A DNA stretch of 64,000 nucleotides. Source: Sphaerisporangium cinnabarinum. GTDB taxonomy: Bacteria > Actinomycetota > Actinomycetes > Actinomycetales > Cellulomonadaceae. A program made the translations under genes and the position numbers. The stretch spans positions 51,414 to 115,413 of the forward strand of contig QAPD01000003.1 of NCBI GenBank assembly GCA_003052455.1, in the 5' to 3' direction. Under the pieces are notes generated by a model. The model did not search any database, was not told where the DNA came from, and saw only the letters and a program-made list of their open reading frames with translations. Positions 1-11,688 of this stretch are shown one piece after another. Numbering within the stretch: the first letter of the stretch is position 1; every line of letters starts with the position of its first letter.

Positions 1-1314
1 GACCCCGGGCAGCGACGACGCGAAGTCGTCGCCGCGCGCCACGAGGCCGCGCCCCGTGAGGTCCGCGCCCGTCTGGGTCGTGAGGGCAGCCGTCTCCGGC
101 CCCGTGAAGCCCATCGCGACGAGCACGAGGTCCGCGGGGATCTCGCGCTCGGTGCCCTCCTTGGGCACGCGACGGCCGTCGGGCAGGTACTCGGTCTCCG
201 CGACGCGCAGCGCGCGCACGGTCCCGTTCTCGTCGCCCAGGAACGCGACGGTCGACGCGAGGAACTCGCGCTCGCCGCCCTCCTCGTGGGACGAGGACAC
301 CTCGAACACGATCGGGTCCGTGGGCCACGGCTGGGTCGCGGACCGCTCGAGCGGCGGCTGCTTGCCGATCGCGAGCGTCGTGACGCTCGCCGCGCCCTGG
401 CGCAGCGAGGTGCCGAGGCAGTCCGAACCCGTGTCGCCACCACCGATGACGATGACGTGCTTGCCGGTGGCCGTGATCTGGTCGGGCACCTCGCGCCCGG
501 CCACGACGGCGTTCGCCTGGTGCAGGAAGTCCATCGCGTAGTGGATGCCGCCCAGCTCGCGCCCCGGCACCGACAGGTCGCGCGGCACGGTCGCGCCGGT
601 CGCGACCACGACGGCGTCGTACCGCGCCCGCAGGTCGTCCCACGTGATGTCGACGCCGATCTCGACGCCGGGGCGGAACCGCGTGCCCTCGGCCTCCATC
701 TGCGCGACGCGACGGTCGATGTGGTGCTTCTCGAGCTTGAAGTCGGGGATGCCGTAGCGCAGCAGACCTCCGACGGCGTCGTCGCGCTCGTAGACCGCGA
801 CGGTGTGCCCGGCGCGCGTGAGCTGCTGCGCGGCGGCGAGCCCGGCGGGACCGGACCCGACGACCGCGACCGTGAAGCCCGTGAGCCGCTGGGGCACCTG
901 CGGCGTGACGTACCCGCGCTCGAACGCCTCGTCGATGATCGAGACCTCGACGTTCTTGATCGTCACCGGCGGCTGGTTGATGCCGAGCACGCAGCTCGAC
1001 TCGCACGGCGCCGGGCACACACGACCGGTGAACTCCGGGAAGTTGTTCGTCTCGTGGAGGCGGTCGATCGCGTCGGCCCACTGCTCGCGGTAGACGAGGT
1101 CGTTCCACTCGGGGATGAGGTTCCCGAGCGGGCAGCCCTGGTGGCAGAACGGGATGCCGCAGTCCATGCAGCGGCCCGCCTGCTCCTTGAGGAACGGCTG
1201 CCCCTCCTCGAGGTGCGCGTGCACGTCCTTCCAGTCCCGCAGGCGCACGGCCACCGGGCGGTTGGGCGGGAGCTCGCGCTCCCGCACCTTCAGGAATCCG
1301 CGGGGGTCAGCCAC
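1..1314 (-). CDS. gltD: Glutamate synthase small (beta) subunit, 3' part missing
   Basis: This is the NADPH-oxidising subunit of GOGAT. It passes electrons through FAD and Fe-S clusters to GltB for the conversion of glutamine plus 2-oxoglutarate into two glutamates. The start is the GTG at 1314, giving [10 protein letters not shown]; 438 codons are visible and the frame is still open at base 1, so roughly the last 40-50 residues are missing. An N-terminal Fe-S region has cysteines at about 49, 52, 57 and 61 ([13 protein letters not shown]), followed by [10 protein letters not shown] dinucleotide-binding [10 protein letters not shown] motif (FAD) and a second GGGDTGSD motif (NADPH) follow. The gene starts 8 bp inside the end of gltB, so the two are translationally coupled. 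Confidence 0.95.
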   Translation of the reverse strand, partial: MADPRGFLKVRERELPPNRPVAVRLRDWKDVHAHLEEGQPFLKEQAGRCMDCGIPFCHQGCPLGNLIPEWNDLVYREQWADAIDRLHETNNFPEFTGRVCPAPCESSCVLGINQPPVTIKNVEVSIIDEAFERGYVTPQVPQRLTGFTVAVVGSGPAGLAAAQQLTRAGHTVAVYERDDAVGGLLRYGIPDFKLEKHHIDRRVAQMEAEGTRFRPGVEIGVDITWDDLRARYDAVVVATGATVPRDLSVPGRELGGIHYAMDFLHQANAVVAGREVPDQITATGKHVIVIGGGDTGSDCLGTSLRQGAASVTTLAIGKQPPLERSATQPWPTDPIVFEVSSSHEEGGEREFLASTVAFLGDENGTVRALRVAETEYLPDGRRVPKEGTEREIPADLVLVAMGFTGPETAALTTQTGADLTGRGLVARGDDFASSLPGV

Positions 1315-4300
1315 GGGCCACCTCCAAGATCTGGTCCCACACGCCCGGCGCGGCCGGGTCGAGACCGGCCGACTCGGCCTTCTCGAGCGCCGAGCGCATG
1401 CGGGCGAAGTCGGTCGGCAGCACGCGCGTGAAGCGCTGCACCGCCGTGGTGAAGTCCTCGAGCAGCTCGGCCGCGAGCGGCGAGCCGGTCTCCTCGTGGT
1501 GACGGCGGACGAACTGCTCGACGACCTCGACCTCGGCGTCCTCGAGCGGGCTCAGCCCGAGCTCGCCGGTCGCGAGCGCGCTCGTGTTCACGGCGCTCTC
1601 GCGCAGGTCGAGCACGTAGGCGGTCCCACCGGACATGCCGGCGCCGAAGTTGCGCCCGGTCGGGCCGAGCACGACGACCGTGCCGCCCGTCATGTACTCG
1701 CACCCGTGGTCGCCCACGCCTTCGACGACGAGCGTCGCACCGGAGTTGCGCACGCCGAAGCGCTCGCCCACCCGGCCGCGCAGGAAGATCTCGCCCGACG
1801 TCGCGCCGTAGCCGATGACGTTCCCGGCGACGACGTTGCTCGACCCGGTGAGGACCGCGTTGCGGTCCGGCCGCACGACGATCCGGCCGCCCGACAGGCC
1901 CTTGCCGACGTAGTCGTTCGCGTCGCCGAACAGGCGCAGCGTGACGCCGCGCGGGAGGAAGGCGCCGAGCGACTGGCCGGCGGACCCGGTGAGGGTGACG
2001 TCGATCGTGTCGTCCGGCAGGCCCTCGCCGCGGAAGCGCTTGGTCACCTCGTGGCCGAGCATCGTGCCGACCGTGCGGTTGACGTTGCGCACCGGCAGCG
2101 AGATCCGGACCGGCTCGCGCCGCTCGAGCGCGTCCTCGGCCAGCGCGACGAGCTGGTTGTCGAGCGCCTTCTCCAGGCCGTGGTCCTGCGTCGTGGTGTT
2201 CCGCAGCGACGCGCCCTCGACGGGGACGGGCTTCTCGAGGATGGGCGCGAGGTCGAGACCCTGCGCCTTCCAGTGGTCGATCGCCTGGCGCGTGTCGAGG
2301 TACTCGACGTGGCCGATCGCCTCCTCGATGCTCCGGAACCCGAGGCGCGCCAGGTACTCGCGCACCTCCTCCGCGATGAACTCGAAGAAGTTCACGACGA
2401 ACTCCGGCTTGCCCGTGAACCGTGCCCGCAGCTCCGGGTTCTGCGTCGCGACGCCCACCGGGCACGTGTCCAGGTGGCACACGCGCATCATGACGCAGCC
2501 CGAGACGACCATCGGCGCGGTCGCGAAGCCGAACTCCTCGGCCCCGAGCAGCGCGGCCACGACGACGTCGCGCCCGGTCTTCATCTGCCCGTCGACCTGC
2601 ACGACGATGCGGTCGCGCAGGTTGTTCAGCACGAGGGTCTGCTGCGTCTCGGCGAGGCCGATCTCCCACGGCGTGCCGGCGTGCTTGAGCGACGTGAGCG
2701 GGCTCGCGCCCGTGCCGCCGTCGTGACCCGAGATGAGGACGACGTCCGCGTGCGCCTTGGACACGCCCGTCGCGACCGTGCCGACGCCGAACTCGGAGAC
2801 GAGCTTGACGTGGACGCGCGCCGCCGGGTTCGCGTTCTTCGCGTCGTGGATGAGCTGCGCGAGGTCCTCGATCGAGTAGATGTCGTGGTGCGGCGGCGGC
2901 GAGATGAGGCCGACGCCCGGCGTCGAGTGCCGGGTCTTCGCGACCCACGGGTACACCTTGTGGCCCGGGAGCTGACCGCCCTCGCCGGGCTTGGCGCCCT
3001 GGGCGAGCTTGATCTGGATGTCGTCGGCGTTCGTCAGGTACTCGCTCGTGACGCCGAAGCGTCCCGACGCGATCTGCTTGACCTTCGAGCGACGCTCCGG
3101 GTCGTACAGACGCTCCGGGTCCTCGCCGCCCTCGCCCGTGTTCGACCGGCCGCCGAGGCGGTTCATCGCGATCGCGAGGGTCTCGTGCGCCTCGGCCGAG
3201 ATGGAGCCGTAGGACATCGCGCCGGTGTTGAAGCGCTTGACGATCTCGCTCACGGGCTCGACCTCGTCGAGCGGGACCGCCGGGCGCTCGCCCTCGCGGA
3301 GCTCGAGGAGGCCGCGCAGCGTCATGAGCCGCGAGGACTGCTCGTCCACGCGGTGCGTGTACTCGCGGAAGATGTCGAACCGGCGCTCGCGCGTCGAGTG
3401 CTGGAGCCGGAACACCGTCTCCGGGTCGAACAGGTGCTCCTCGCTGTCGCGGCGCCACTGGTACTCGCCGCCCGTGGTGAGGCGGACGTGCGGCCGGTGG
3501 TTGCCGGAGCGCGGGTAGGCGTCCACGTGGCGGGCCGCGACCTCGGCCGCGACGACGTCGAGCCCGATGCCGCTGAGGCGCGACGTCGTGCCCGTGAAGA
3601 ACGCCTGCACGAGGTCGTGCGACAGACCCACGGCCTCGAAGACCTGGGCGCCGCGGTACGAGGAGATGGTCGAGATGCCCATCTTGCTCATGACCTTGAG
3701 GACGCCCTTGCCGAGACCCTTGATGAGGTTCGCGACGGCCTTGGCCGGGTCGACCGCGAGGTAGCCGCGGCGCGCGAGGTCCTCGACGGTCTCCATGGCG
3801 AGGTAGGGGTTCACCGCGGCCGCGCCGTAGCCGATGAGGAGCGCGACGTGGTGCACCTCGCGCACGTCGCCCGCCTCGACGACGAGCGACACCTGCGTGC
3901 GCGTGTGGCGCCGCAGGAGGTGGTGGTGCACCGCGCTCGACAGCAGGAGCGACGGGATCGGCGCGTGCTCGGCGTCCGAGTCGCGGTCCGACAGCACGAT
4001 GAAGCTCGCGCCGGCGGCGACGTGCGCGTCGACCTCGGCGAAGATCTCCTCGAGCCGGGCGAGCAGCGACTCGCCGCCGCCCGCGACGCGGTACAGGCCC
4101 TTGATCGTCACGGCGCGGAAGACGCCCGCGAGGTTCGGGTCCTTGTCGACGCGGATGATCTTCGCGAGCTGGTCGTTGTCGAGCACCGGGAACGGCAGCA
4201 TGAGCTTGCGCGCGTGCTCCGGGGTGTCGACGAGCAGGTTCGGCTCGGGGCCGATCGCGCCGCCGATCGACGTGACGAGCTCCTCGCGGATCGCGTCCAG

Positions 4301-5890
4301 CGGCGGGTTCGTGACCTGCGCGAACATCTGCGTGAAGTAGTCGAAGAGCAGGCGCGGCCGCTTCGCGAGGACCGCGATGGGCGTGTCGGTGCCCATGGCG
4401 CCCAGCGGCTCGGCGCCCGTGTTGGCCATCGGCGTGAGGATGACCTTGAGCTCCTCCTGCGTGTACCCGAAGGCACGCTGGCGGCGCTCGACCGACGCGG
4501 GGCTGTGCGCGACGTGCTCGCGCTCGGGCAGCTGGTCGAGGTAGACCGCGTTCTCCGCGACCCACCGCGCGTACGGGCGCTGCGCGGCGAGCTGGGACTT
4601 GATCTCCTCGTCCTCGATGATCCGGCCCTGGCCGGTGTCGACGAGGAACATGCGGCCCGGCTCGAGGCGGCCCTTGCGGACGATCGTCGCCGGGTCGAGG
4701 TCGAGCACGCCCGCCTCGCTCGCGAGCACGACGAGGCCGTCCTCCGTGACCCAGTAGCGCCCGGGGCGCAGGCCGTTGCGGTCGAGGACCGCGCCGATGA
4801 GGGTGCCGTCGGTGAAGTTGAGGCACGCGGGGCCGTCCCACGGCTCCATGAGCGTCGAGTGGTACTCGTAGAACGCGCGCAGGTCCGGGTCCATCTCGGC
4901 GTGGTTCTCCCACGCCTCCGGGACCATCATGAGCACGGCGTGCGGCAGCGAGCGGCCCGACAGGTGCAGCAGCTCCAGCACCTCGTCGAAGCTCGCCGAG
5001 TCGCTGGAGCCGTCGGAGCAGACCGGCAGCAGCGGCGCGAGGTCGCCGAGGGCGTCGCTCGCGAGCGTGCCCTCGCGCGCGGCCATCCAGTTCCGGTTGC
5101 CGCGCACCGTGTTGATCTCGCCGTTGTGCGCGATCATCCGGAACGGCTGCGCGAGCGGCCAGGACGGGAACGTGTTCGTCGAGAACCGCGAGTGCACGAG
5201 CGCGATCTCGCTCGCGTACCGCGGGTCGGACAGGTCCGGGAAGAACGGCTCGAGCTGCGCCGTCGTGAGCATGCCCTTGTAGGTGAGCGTGCGGGCCGAC
5301 AGCGACGCGAAGAAGAGACCGAGCTCGTTCTCCGCCCGCTTGCGCAGGCGGTAGGTCCGGCGGTCGAGGTCGACCCCGGCGAGCTCGCGCGACGGGTCGG
5401 CCACGACGACCTGACGGAACAGGGGCATCGACGCTCGGGCGCTCGGGCCGACGAGGTCGGCCGTCACGGGCACGTCGCGCCAGGCGAGGACCTCGAGCTT
5501 CTCCTCGGCGGCGATCGCCTCGACCGCGCGGGCCGTGGTCGCGGCCGCCTCGGGGTCCTGCGGGAGGAACGCCATGCCGATGGCGTAGTGCCCGGCGGGC
5601 GGGAGCTCGGCGTCGACCACGTCGCGGACGAAGGCGTCGGGGATCTGCGTGAGGATCCCCGCGCCGTCGCCGCTGTTCTCCTCGGCGCCGACCGCGCCGC
5701 GGTGGTCCAGGTTGAGCAGGGCCGTGAGCCCCGCGTCCACGATGTCGCGTCCGGGCGTGCCGCGGAGCGTCGCCACGAAGGCGACGCCGCACGCGTCGTG
5801 CTCGGCGGCGGGGTCGTACAGACCGGATGCCGTGGGAGGGGCGGACAGGGCGGGTGCCCGGTGCGCGTCCCGATACTGCGGCGTGGTCAT
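1307..5890 (-). CDS. gltB: Glutamate synthase large (alpha) subunit
   Basis: Catalytic GOGAT subunit of about 1527 residues, normal for the family. Cys34 (in HDACGVAF) should become the N-terminal nucleophile of the glutaminase domain after propeptide cleavage. Further along are an FMN-binding TIM-barrel region ([12 protein letters not shown]) and the 3Fe-4S signature [12 protein letters not shown], with C-x5-C-x4-C spacing. The C-terminal GxGxG-rich beta-helix comes last. I chose the ATG at 5890 because an AGGAC sequence lies 8-12 nt upstream. An in-frame GTG at 5905 would overlap that site and add five residues. The gene ends inside gltD, forming a gltBD operon. It lies 138 bp downstream of lgt, so it probably has its own promoter, though I found no convincing one. 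Confidence 0.96.
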   Translation of the reverse strand: MTTPQYRDAHRAPALSAPPTASGLYDPAAEHDACGVAFVATLRGTPGRDIVDAGLTALLNLDHRGAVGAEENSGDGAGILTQIPDAFVRDVVDAELPPAGHYAIGMAFLPQDPEAAATTARAVEAIAAEEKLEVLAWRDVPVTADLVGPSARASMPLFRQVVVADPSRELAGVDLDRRTYRLRKRAENELGLFFASLSARTLTYKGMLTTAQLEPFFPDLSDPRYASEIALVHSRFSTNTFPSWPLAQPFRMIAHNGEINTVRGNRNWMAAREGTLASDALGDLAPLLPVCSDGSSDSASFDEVLELLHLSGRSLPHAVLMMVPEAWENHAEMDPDLRAFYEYHSTLMEPWDGPACLNFTDGTLIGAVLDRNGLRPGRYWVTEDGLVVLASEAGVLDLDPATIVRKGRLEPGRMFLVDTGQGRIIEDEEIKSQLAAQRPYARWVAENAVYLDQLPEREHVAHSPASVERRQRAFGYTQEELKVILTPMANTGAEPLGAMGTDTPIAVLAKRPRLLFDYFTQMFAQVTNPPLDAIREELVTSIGGAIGPEPNLLVDTPEHARKLMLPFPVLDNDQLAKIIRVDKDPNLAGVFRAVTIKGLYRVAGGGESLLARLEEIFAEVDAHVAAGASFIVLSDRDSDAEHAPIPSLLLSSAVHHHLLRRHTRTQVSLVVEAGDVREVHHVALLIGYGAAAVNPYLAMETVEDLARRGYLAVDPAKAVANLIKGLGKGVLKVMSKMGISTISSYRGAQVFEAVGLSHDLVQAFFTGTTSRLSGIGLDVVAAEVAARHVDAYPRSGNHRPHVRLTTGGEYQWRRDSEEHLFDPETVFRLQHSTRERRFDIFREYTHRVDEQSSRLMTLRGLLELREGERPAVPLDEVEPVSEIVKRFNTGAMSYGSISAEAHETLAIAMNRLGGRSNTGEGGEDPERLYDPERRSKVKQIASGRFGVTSEYLTNADDIQIKLAQGAKPGEGGQLPGHKVYPWVAKTRHSTPGVGLISPPPHHDIYSIEDLAQLIHDAKNANPAARVHVKLVSEFGVGTVATGVSKAHADVVLISGHDGGTGASPLTSLKHAGTPWEIGLAETQQTLVLNNLRDRIVVQVDGQMKTGRDVVVAALLGAEEFGFATAPMVVSGCVMMRVCHLDTCPVGVATQNPELRARFTGKPEFVVNFFEFIAEEVREYLARLGFRSIEEAIGHVEYLDTRQAIDHWKAQGLDLAPILEKPVPVEGASLRNTTTQDHGLEKALDNQLVALAEDALERREPVRISLPVRNVNRTVGTMLGHEVTKRFRGEGLPDDTIDVTLTGSAGQSLGAFLPRGVTLRLFGDANDYVGKGLSGGRIVVRPDRNAVLTGSSNVVAGNVIGYGATSGEIFLRGRVGERFGVRNSGATLVVEGVGDHGCEYMTGGTVVVLGPTGRNFGAGMSGGTAYVLDLRESAVNTSALATGELGLSPLEDAEVEVVEQFVRRHHEETGSPLAAELLEDFTTAVQRFTRVLPTDFARMRSALEKAESAGLDPAAPGVWDQILEVARG

Positions 5891-5986
5891 CAACACCGTC
5901 CTCACAGGCGCCCGACCGAGACGGCCGGGCTGGTTCCAGCTGGGGGGTTCGGGACGTCGTCGGCCCTGGTGGACATGACGGAACCA

Positions 5987-6002
5987 CCGGGCGGTCGCCC
6001 GG
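5987..6002 (-). terminator. Possible terminator hairpin after lgt
   Basis: CCGGGC / GCCCGG arms of 6 bp flank a 4-nt loop about 27 nt past the lgt stop codon. There is no T tract. The hairpin is short and may be fortuitous in DNA this GC-rich. Confidence 0.3.
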
Positions 6003-6028
6003 CGGATTCGCCGTTGAGTGACGGAGGC

Positions 6029-7042
6029 TCAGCGACCGGGGTCTGGTCGCGCGGCATCTGCCTGCTCGGACTCCTCCGAGTCGTCGGAGTCCGCGGTCTT
6101 CTCGGGGTCCGCGGCGTCGGTCGACTCCTCGACCGGCTCCGTGGGCTCCGTGGCGGGCGCCTCGCCCGGCGCGTCGAGGGACACCGTCTCCTCGCGCCCG
6201 GGGTGGCGACGCCCGACAACGATAAACGCTACCAACGCACCGACTCCGACCAGGATCGAGGTCCAGACGTTCAGCCGGAGACCGAGGACGAGCTCGGCCT
6301 CGTCGATGCGCAGCATCTCGATCCACACCCGACCGAGCGTGTAGACGAAGACGTAGAGCCAGAATACCCGACCATGACCGAGCCGGAACCGACGGTCCAG
6401 GTAGATCAGGAGCAGGGCAGCGGCGATGTTCCAGACCATCTCGTAGAGGAACGTCGGGTGGAACAGCGTGCCCGGCGGGTAGCCGGCCGCGGCGGCGACC
6501 GAGTCGTCGACCCGCAGGCCCCAGGGCAGCGTCGTGGGCGAGCCGAACAGCTCCTGGTTGAACCAGTTGCCGAGGCGGCCCACGGCCTGCGCGAGCAGCA
6601 GGCCGGGGGCGAGCGCGTCCGCGAACGCCGGGAAGCTCACGCGCTGGCGCCGGCACCCGATGTACGCGCCGACGGCGCCGAGCGCGACCGCGCCCCAGAT
6701 GCCGAGGCCGCCCTCCCACACGTACAGCGCGCGGACGGGATCCCCGTTCGGGCCCCAGTACGGGTCGGGCGTCGAGAAGACGTGGTAGAGCCGCCCGCCG
6801 ACGATCCCGAACGGGACCGCCCAGAAGGCGATCTCCAGGACGTCGTCGGCCTCTCCCCCGCGCTCGACCCAGCGGCGGCGCGTGAGCCACAGGGCGACGC
6901 CGATCCCGGCGAGGATCGCGAGCGCGTAGGCGCGGATCGGGAACGGACCGAGGTACCAGGTGTGCTGGGGCGGGCTCGGGATCGCGGCGGGCAGGGCTCC
7001 CGCCGCCTCCACGAGCTGCCCGACGGCGAGCGCGGCGCTCAT
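6029..7042 (-). CDS. lgt: Prolipoprotein diacylglyceryl transferase
   Basis: Transfers diacylglycerol from phosphatidylglycerol to the lipobox cysteine of prelipoproteins in the cytoplasmic membrane, the first step of lipoprotein maturation. It is 337 residues long with about seven hydrophobic segments. The family signature is present as GRLGNWFNQELFG, with HPTFLYE further on. The ATG at 7042 overlaps the trpA stop by 4 bp (ATGA), which fixes the start and implies co-transcription with trpBA. The last roughly 54 residues form an Asp/Glu-rich tail that is not part of the core enzyme. Such tails occur in actinobacterial Lgt proteins, and no function is visible here. Confidence 0.96.
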   Translation of the reverse strand: MSAALAVGQLVEAAGALPAAIPSPPQHTWYLGPFPIRAYALAILAGIGVALWLTRRRWVERGGEADDVLEIAFWAVPFGIVGGRLYHVFSTPDPYWGPNGDPVRALYVWEGGLGIWGAVALGAVGAYIGCRRQRVSFPAFADALAPGLLLAQAVGRLGNWFNQELFGSPTTLPWGLRVDDSVAAAAGYPPGTLFHPTFLYEMVWNIAAALLLIYLDRRFRLGHGRVFWLYVFVYTLGRVWIEMLRIDEAELVLGLRLNVWTSILVGVGALVAFIVVGRRHPGREETVSLDAPGEAPATEPTEPVEESTDAADPEKTADSDDSEESEQADAARPDPGR

Positions 7043-7935
7043 GCGACCACCCCGCCGGGCGTCGTCGTCCCGGGTTCCGCGGCGCGGGCGGAGCGCACCC
7101 CGGCGGCCAGCGAGGCGGCGACCGTGCGGAGCGCGGCGAGCCGCTCGTCCCACGGCGCGTCGCCCAGCAGGGGTCGGACGAACGCCGAGCCGACGATGAC
7201 GCCGTCGGCGTAGCGCGCGACCTCCGCGGCCTGCTCGGCCGTGGAGACGCCGAGGCCGACGCACACGAGCTCGGCGCCCGCCGCGCGCGTGTCGGCGACG
7301 AGCCGCGCGGCCTGGGGCCCGACGGCGGCGCGCACGCCCGTGACGCCCATCGTGGAGGCGGCGTAGACGAAGCCGCGCGACGCTCGCGCCGTGAGCTGCA
7401 GGCGCTCCGGCGTCGAGCTCGGCGCGACGAGGAACACGCGGTCGAGACCGTGCGCCTCGGCGGCGTCCAGCCAGTCGCGGCCCTCGTCGGGGACGAGGTC
7501 GGCCGTGATGAGGCCGGCTCCCCCGGCCGCGGCGAGGTCGCGTGCGAACGCGTCGACGCCGTAGCGCAGCACGGGGTTCCAGTACGTCATGACGAGCACC
7601 GGCACGCGGCCGCCGGTGCGCTCCGTGACGGCCGCGACGACGCGGAAGACGTCGGCGACGCGCGCGCCGCCGTCGAGCGCCGCCTGAGCAGCGGCCTGGA
7701 TGACCGGGCCGTCCATGACGGGGTCCGTGTAGGGGATGCCGAGCTCGAGCACGTCGACGCCCGACTCGACGAGCGCGAGCGCCGCCTCGACGGAGCGCTC
7801 GACCGTCGGGAACCCGACGGGCAGGTAGCCGACGAGCCCCGCGCGTCCCTCCGCGCGCAGCTCGAGCAGGCGACGCGCGGTGGCCGACGCCGTCGCCGGC
7901 GCCCCGGGTGCGTCCTGGGTCTGGGCGGCGCTCAC
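7039..7935 (-). CDS. trpA: Tryptophan synthase alpha chain
   Basis: Cleaves indole-3-glycerol phosphate to indole and glyceraldehyde 3-phosphate and channels the indole to TrpB. It is 298 residues. The catalytic acid pair is recognisable as Glu64 in [10 protein letters not shown] and Asp75 in VMDGP, with the same 11-residue spacing as E. coli E49/D60. The phosphate-binding end (GVIVGSAFV) is intact. The GTG start at 7935 overlaps the trpB stop (GTGA) and has AGGGA just upstream. A Thr/Pro-rich tail of about 20 residues follows the barrel. Confidence 0.97.
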   Translation of the reverse strand: MSAAQTQDAPGAPATASATARRLLELRAEGRAGLVGYLPVGFPTVERSVEAALALVESGVDVLELGIPYTDPVMDGPVIQAAAQAALDGGARVADVFRVVAAVTERTGGRVPVLVMTYWNPVLRYGVDAFARDLAAAGGAGLITADLVPDEGRDWLDAAEAHGLDRVFLVAPSSTPERLQLTARASRGFVYAASTMGVTGVRAAVGPQAARLVADTRAAGAELVCVGLGVSTAEQAAEVARYADGVIVGSAFVRPLLGDAPWDERLAALRTVAASLAAGVRSARAAEPGTTTPGGVVA

Positions 7936-9248
7936 AGCTGTCCCTCCGTGCCCGTCGCCGTCTCGGCGATCGCGTCGTCGTCCACGAGGTCGAACCACCG
8001 GGCGGCGGTCGCCACGTCCTTGTCCCCGCGCCCCGAGAGGTTCACCAGGATCACGTGGTCCGTGCGGCCCGCGGCCGCGGCCTCGCGCCCGATCCGCAGC
8101 GCGCCCGCGAGGGCGTGGGCCGACTCGATCGCGGGGATGATCCCCTCCGTGCGGCACAGCAGGCGGAAGGCGTCCATCGCCTCGGAGTCGGTCACGGGCA
8201 GGTACGTCGCGCGCCCGAGGTCGTGGAGCCACGAGTGGGCCGGGCCGACGCTCGGGTAGTCGAGGCCCGCGGACACCGAGTGGCTCGGCAGCGTCTGTCC
8301 GTCCTCGTCCTGGAGGAGGTACGAGCGCGCGCCGTGCAGGACGCCCGGCGCACCGCCGCTGAAGCGTGCCGCGTGCCGGCCCGTCTCGATGCCCTCGCCG
8401 CCCGCCTCGAAGCCGAAGAGCTCCACGCCCTCGTCGTCGAGGAAGGCGTTGAAGAGCCCGAGCGCGTTCGAGCCGCCGCCCACGCACGCCGCGAGCGCGT
8501 CGGGCAGGCGCCCGATCCGGTCGAGGATCTGCGTGCGCGCCTCCTCGCCGATGACGCGGTGGAACTCGCGCACCATCTCGGGGAACGGGTGCGGCCCGGT
8601 CACGGTGCCCAGCAGGTAGTGCGTCGTGTCGACGTTGGCGACCCAGTCGCGCAGCGCCTCGTTGATCGCGTCCTTGAGGGTGCGCTGGCCGATCGTCACG
8701 GGGACGACCTCGGCGCCGAGCAGGCGCATGCGCGCGACGTTCAGCGCCTGGCGCCGCGTGTCCTCCTCGCCCATGTAGACGACGCACTCGAGGTCGAGCA
8801 GGGCCGCGGCCGTCGCCGTCGCGACGCCGTGCTGGCCCGCGCCCGTCTCGGCGATCACGCGCTTCTTGCCCATGCGCTTCACGAGCAGCGCCTGGCCGAG
8901 GACGTTGTTGATCTTGTGCGAGCCCGTGTGGTTGAGGTCCTCGCGCTTGAGGAACACGCGCGAGCCCCCGGCGTGCTCCGCGAAGCGCGGCACCTCCGTG
9001 AGCGGGCTCGGGCGGCCCGTGTACTCGCGCTGCAGGCGCGCGAGCTCCGTGACGAACGCCGGGTCGTCGAGCGCCTTGCGGTACTCGGTCTCGAGCTCGT
9101 CGAGCGCGGCGACGAGCGCCTCGGGCACGAAGCGCCCGCCGAACTCGCCGAAGTAGGGACCCTCCTGGGTCGCGAGGGAGCGCGTCAGGTCGGCACGGAC
9201 GGAGTGCGCGTCGCTCCGCGGGCTGGTCGATAGTGTCGAGTCGGGCAC
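7932..9248 (-). CDS. trpB: Tryptophan synthase beta chain
   Basis: PLP enzyme that joins indole and serine to make tryptophan. It is 438 residues, about 40 longer than E. coli TrpB because of an N-terminal extension. Lys112 in HTGSHKINN is the Schiff-base lysine, and [10 protein letters not shown] binds the cofactor phosphate. The GTG at 9248 is supported by AGGAGG about 9 nt upstream. It is separated from trpC by 79 bp with no obvious hairpin, and overlaps trpA by 4 bp. Confidence 0.98.
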   Translation of the reverse strand: MPDSTLSTSPRSDAHSVRADLTRSLATQEGPYFGEFGGRFVPEALVAALDELETEYRKALDDPAFVTELARLQREYTGRPSPLTEVPRFAEHAGGSRVFLKREDLNHTGSHKINNVLGQALLVKRMGKKRVIAETGAGQHGVATATAAALLDLECVVYMGEEDTRRQALNVARMRLLGAEVVPVTIGQRTLKDAINEALRDWVANVDTTHYLLGTVTGPHPFPEMVREFHRVIGEEARTQILDRIGRLPDALAACVGGGSNALGLFNAFLDDEGVELFGFEAGGEGIETGRHAARFSGGAPGVLHGARSYLLQDEDGQTLPSHSVSAGLDYPSVGPAHSWLHDLGRATYLPVTDSEAMDAFRLLCRTEGIIPAIESAHALAGALRIGREAAAAGRTDHVILVNLSGRGDKDVATAARWFDLVDDDAIAETATGTEGQL

Positions 9249-9327
9249 GGGGCCGGTCCTCCTGGATGGTGGGGTGTGCTGGGCCGGGGCGCGGCGCCTG
9301 TGACGTGACGGACGGTGCCGTCGTGCC

Positions 9328-10140
9328 TCAGGGCCGCACGGACCACAGCGACGGGTGCGACCCGGCCGCGACGAGGTCGGCGACGGAGGCGCGCGGCGCG
9401 TCGTCGGTCACGAGCGCCTCGCCGACGAGCACCGCGTGCGCGCCGGACCGGGCGTAGTCCATGACGTCGTGGGGGCCGCGCACGCCGGACTCGGCCACAC
9501 GGACGACCTCGTCGGGGATCGCGGGCGCGAGACGCGCGAAGGTCGTGCGGTCGACGTCGAGCGTCTTGAGGTCGCGCGAGTTCACGCCGACGACCCGGGC
9601 CCCGGCGTCGAGCGCGCGCGTCACCTCGTCGAGCGTGTGGACCTCGACGAGCGCGGTCATCCCGAGCGAGTGCACACGCTCGACGAGCGACGTCAGCACC
9701 GTCTGCTCGAGCGCGGCGACGATGAGGAGCACGATGTCCGCGCCGTGCGCGCGCGCCTCCCACACCTGGTACGGCGTCACGACGAAGTCCTTGCGGAGCA
9801 CGGGGACGTCGACCCGCGCCCGGACGGCGTCGAGGTCCGCGAGGCTCCCGTTGAACCGCCGCTGCTCGGTGAGCACCGAGATCGCGGCGGCGCCGCCCTT
9901 CTCGTACTCCCCCGCGAGCTCGGCCGGGTCGGAGATGGACGCGAGCGCGCCCTTGCTGGGGCTCGACCGCTTCACCTCGGCGATGACGGCCACGGCGTCG
10001 TCCGCCTTGAGGCGGCTCACGCACTCGAGCGCACCGGGGACGCGGGCGGCTCGTTCCTTGAGCTCGTCGAGCGAGGTCGTCGCCTGGCGTGCCGCGAGGT
10101 CCTCGCGCACACCCGCGACGATGTCGTCCAGCACCGTCAT
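9328..10140 (-). CDS. trpC: Indole-3-glycerol phosphate synthase
   Basis: Closes the indole ring from CdRP, the step before tryptophan synthase. It is a 270-residue single-domain barrel. The motif [13 protein letters not shown] carries the catalytic Glu and Lys, and VLRKDF supplies the second lysine. There is no fused TrpF domain; many actinobacteria use the shared isomerase PriA for that step (family knowledge). The ATG is at 10140. It lies 185 bp downstream of the DUF2752 gene, the largest gap in the trp segment, so a separate promoter is possible. Confidence 0.97.
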   Translation of the reverse strand: MTVLDDIVAGVREDLAARQATTSLDELKERAARVPGALECVSRLKADDAVAVIAEVKRSSPSKGALASISDPAELAGEYEKGGAAAISVLTEQRRFNGSLADLDAVRARVDVPVLRKDFVVTPYQVWEARAHGADIVLLIVAALEQTVLTSLVERVHSLGMTALVEVHTLDEVTRALDAGARVVGVNSRDLKTLDVDRTTFARLAPAIPDEVVRVAESGVRGPHDVMDYARSGAHAVLVGEALVTDDAPRASVADLVAAGSHPSLWSVRP

Positions 10141-10325
10141 CGTCCCACCACTCCCCGTGTCGTCCGCCCCCTGCCGGGCCGGTCGGCCGGCGTGCACCCA
10201 CAGGTTCGGGCCGACCCGTTGACAGGGAGGTACCTGCCATCGTAGAGCCGCCCCCGAGTGACGATGACCACGGCCCAGCCCCCGAGACGCGCGCGGCGCG
10301 GCAGCTCGTGGTCGCGGCCGTCGGC

Positions 10326-10757
10326 TCAGGCGGCCACCGGACCGAGCCACGGGACGAGGGCGGGCACGTTGCGCAGCACCCCGAAGAGCACGAGCACGGC
10401 GAGCGACGTCCACGCCACCCACGCCGGCACGCGCGGTCCGGGACGCCCGCGCCAGGCGCGCACGAGCCACAGGCCCCACAGCACGACGAGCAGCGGGGCG
10501 ACGACGACCCACAGCGGGTTCATGGACCACGCCGCGGCCAGGTCGAGGTGCACCAGCTCGTGGGTCGCGCGCAGGCCTCCGCACCCGGGGCACGCGAGGC
10601 CCGTCAGGGCGAGCAGCGGGCACGTGACGTAGTGGCCGGGGCGGTTCGGGTCGACGGCGCCCACGTAGGCGGTCGCGGCGACGACGAGCGCGCCCACCGC
10701 GAGGGGGGCCACGGCCTCGCGCGGCACCCGCCGTCGGCCCACCGCCTCGGAGGTCAC
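10326..10757 (-). CDS. DUF2752 small membrane protein
   Basis: A 143-residue protein with three or four hydrophobic segments. It has the family motif [19 protein letters not shown], cysteine-rich and ending in a GGLR turn, followed by NPLW. The function of DUF2752 is unknown, and the paired cysteines suggest metal or thiol chemistry at the membrane. It begins with GTG at 10757, 12 bp after the stop of the preceding DUF4190 gene, and is evidently co-transcribed with it. It is one of four membrane-protein genes between trpE and trpC. Confidence 0.85.
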   Translation of the reverse strand: MTSEAVGRRRVPREAVAPLAVGALVVAATAYVGAVDPNRPGHYVTCPLLALTGLACPGCGGLRATHELVHLDLAAAWSMNPLWVVVAPLLVVLWGLWLVRAWRGRPGPRVPAWVAWTSLAVLVLFGVLRNVPALVPWLGPVAA

Positions 10758-10769
10758 GTGACCGTCCCG

Positions 10770-11318
10770 TCAGTACTGGTCGGGGATCGTGCCGACCCAG
10801 GCGAGGACGGCGGGGAAGAACACCAGCAGGAGCAGCAGGCCGAGCGCGGACAGGCCGATCGCGACCCAGCCGAGGATGATCCCCGCCGTCGCCATGCCGT
10901 CGTTGTCCGCCTGCCCCTCCGCGACGGCACGCTTCGCCGCGTTGCCCACGATCACCGCGGGGATGCCCGTGAAGAAGCCGCAGCTGAGCACGAACGCGGC
11001 GATGCCCAGGACGAGCGACCAGATCGCGAGGTTGTTCTTCGGGTAGTACGGCGGCGGCGCGTAAGCGCTCGCCGGGTACTGCTGTCCGGGGTACGGCTGG
11101 CCGGGGTACTGCTGGCCGGGGTACTGCTGGCCCGGGTACGCCTGCTGCGGCTGGCCCGGGTACGGCTGGCCGGGCTGCTGCTGCCCGGGGTAGCCCTGGT
11201 CGGGCCCCTGCGGGCCGGGGTGCTGCGGGCCGCCGGGCACCGACGAGCCGGACGGCGCCTGCGACCCGTCCTGCGGGGGCGTGCCGTCGTGCGGTCCCGG
11301 TCCCGGCGGCTGGGTCAC
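10770..11318 (-). CDS. DUF4190 membrane protein with YPGQ-repeat N-terminus
   Basis: A 182-residue protein. Residues about 1-85 are Pro/Gln/Gly/Tyr-rich with repeated YPGQ units and are presumably cytoplasmic and disordered. Residues about 90-175 are a DUF4190 domain with two hydrophobic hairpin segments ([30 protein letters not shown]) joined by [12 protein letters not shown]. Related actinobacterial proteins are annotated as membrane proteins of unknown role. The GTG start overlaps the upstream stop (GTGA at 11315-11318), so translation is coupled to the HGxxPAAW gene. Confidence 0.85.
   Translation of the reverse strand: MTQPPGPGPHDGTPPQDGSQAPSGSSVPGGPQHPGPQGPDQGYPGQQQPGQPYPGQPQQAYPGQQYPGQQYPGQPYPGQQYPASAYAPPPYYPKNNLAIWSLVLGIAAFVLSCGFFTGIPAVIVGNAAKRAVAEGQADNDGMATAGIILGWVAIGLSALGLLLLLVFFPAVLAWVGTIPDQY
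11073..11198 (-). repeat. Degenerate 15-bp coding repeats (YPGQ units)
   Basis: Imperfect direct repeats of about 12-15 bp, built on the bases encoding Tyr-Pro-Gly-Gln, lie within the DUF4190 gene. Length variation between strains would change only the disordered N-terminal arm. Confidence 0.7.
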
Positions 11319-11587
11319 CGCGCGTCCTGCTTCTTCTGCCCGTAGCCCATGTTGCGGAGCACGAGGCCGCCGACGAGCGCCACGGCCACGACGCCCATGC
11401 CGACCCAGAAGAGCCAGACGCCGGACACCTGAGCGATGGCCGGGAGGAGGACACCGATCGCGGCCACGAACGCGCCGACCATGATGCCGATCATGGTGAA
11501 CCACGCGGCGACGGTGTGGCCGTGGTTCGTGGGCGGTGCCGCGGGCGGCAGGTAGGCGATCTCGGTGGTCTGCTGGTTCTCGGCCAT
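11315..11587 (-). CDS. HGxxPAAW family small membrane protein
   Basis: A 90-residue protein with the motif [11 protein letters not shown] near residue 23, followed by two transmembrane helices (about 30-52 and 58-78) and a short basic tail. This matches the actinobacterial HGxxPAAW family, often found beside tryptophan genes; its function is unknown. The ATG is at 11587 with AAAGG about 11 nt upstream. It overlaps the DUF4190 start by 4 bp and is separated from the upstream Trp-associated membrane protein by 101 bp. Confidence 0.88.
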   Translation of the reverse strand: MAENQQTTEIAYLPPAAPPTNHGHTVAAWFTMIGIMVGAFVAAIGVLLPAIAQVSGVWLFWVGMGVVAVALVGGLVLRNMGYGQKKQDAR

Positions 11588-11688
11588 GAGGGTCGTGCCT
11601 TTCGTCAAGATGTGGTCAGAGCCTATCGGACCGGGCCGGGGCCCGTCCCGTCGCGGGGCGCACGTCGCGTCGGACACGTCCGCGCTGC

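Noticed and set aside
1115..7213. Very long open frames on the plus strand opposite gltB and lgt
   Set aside because: They are antisense shadows produced by high-GC codon structure. The minus-strand frames carry recognisable enzymes, while the plus frames are Arg/Ala/Val-rich with no family motif.
10141..10240. Possible trp leader peptide upstream of trpC (an ATG-initiated frame with tandem Trp codons)
   Set aside because: The frame has two adjacent TGG codons but no stop before it runs into trpC sequence, and I see no attenuator hairpins. It is probably chance.
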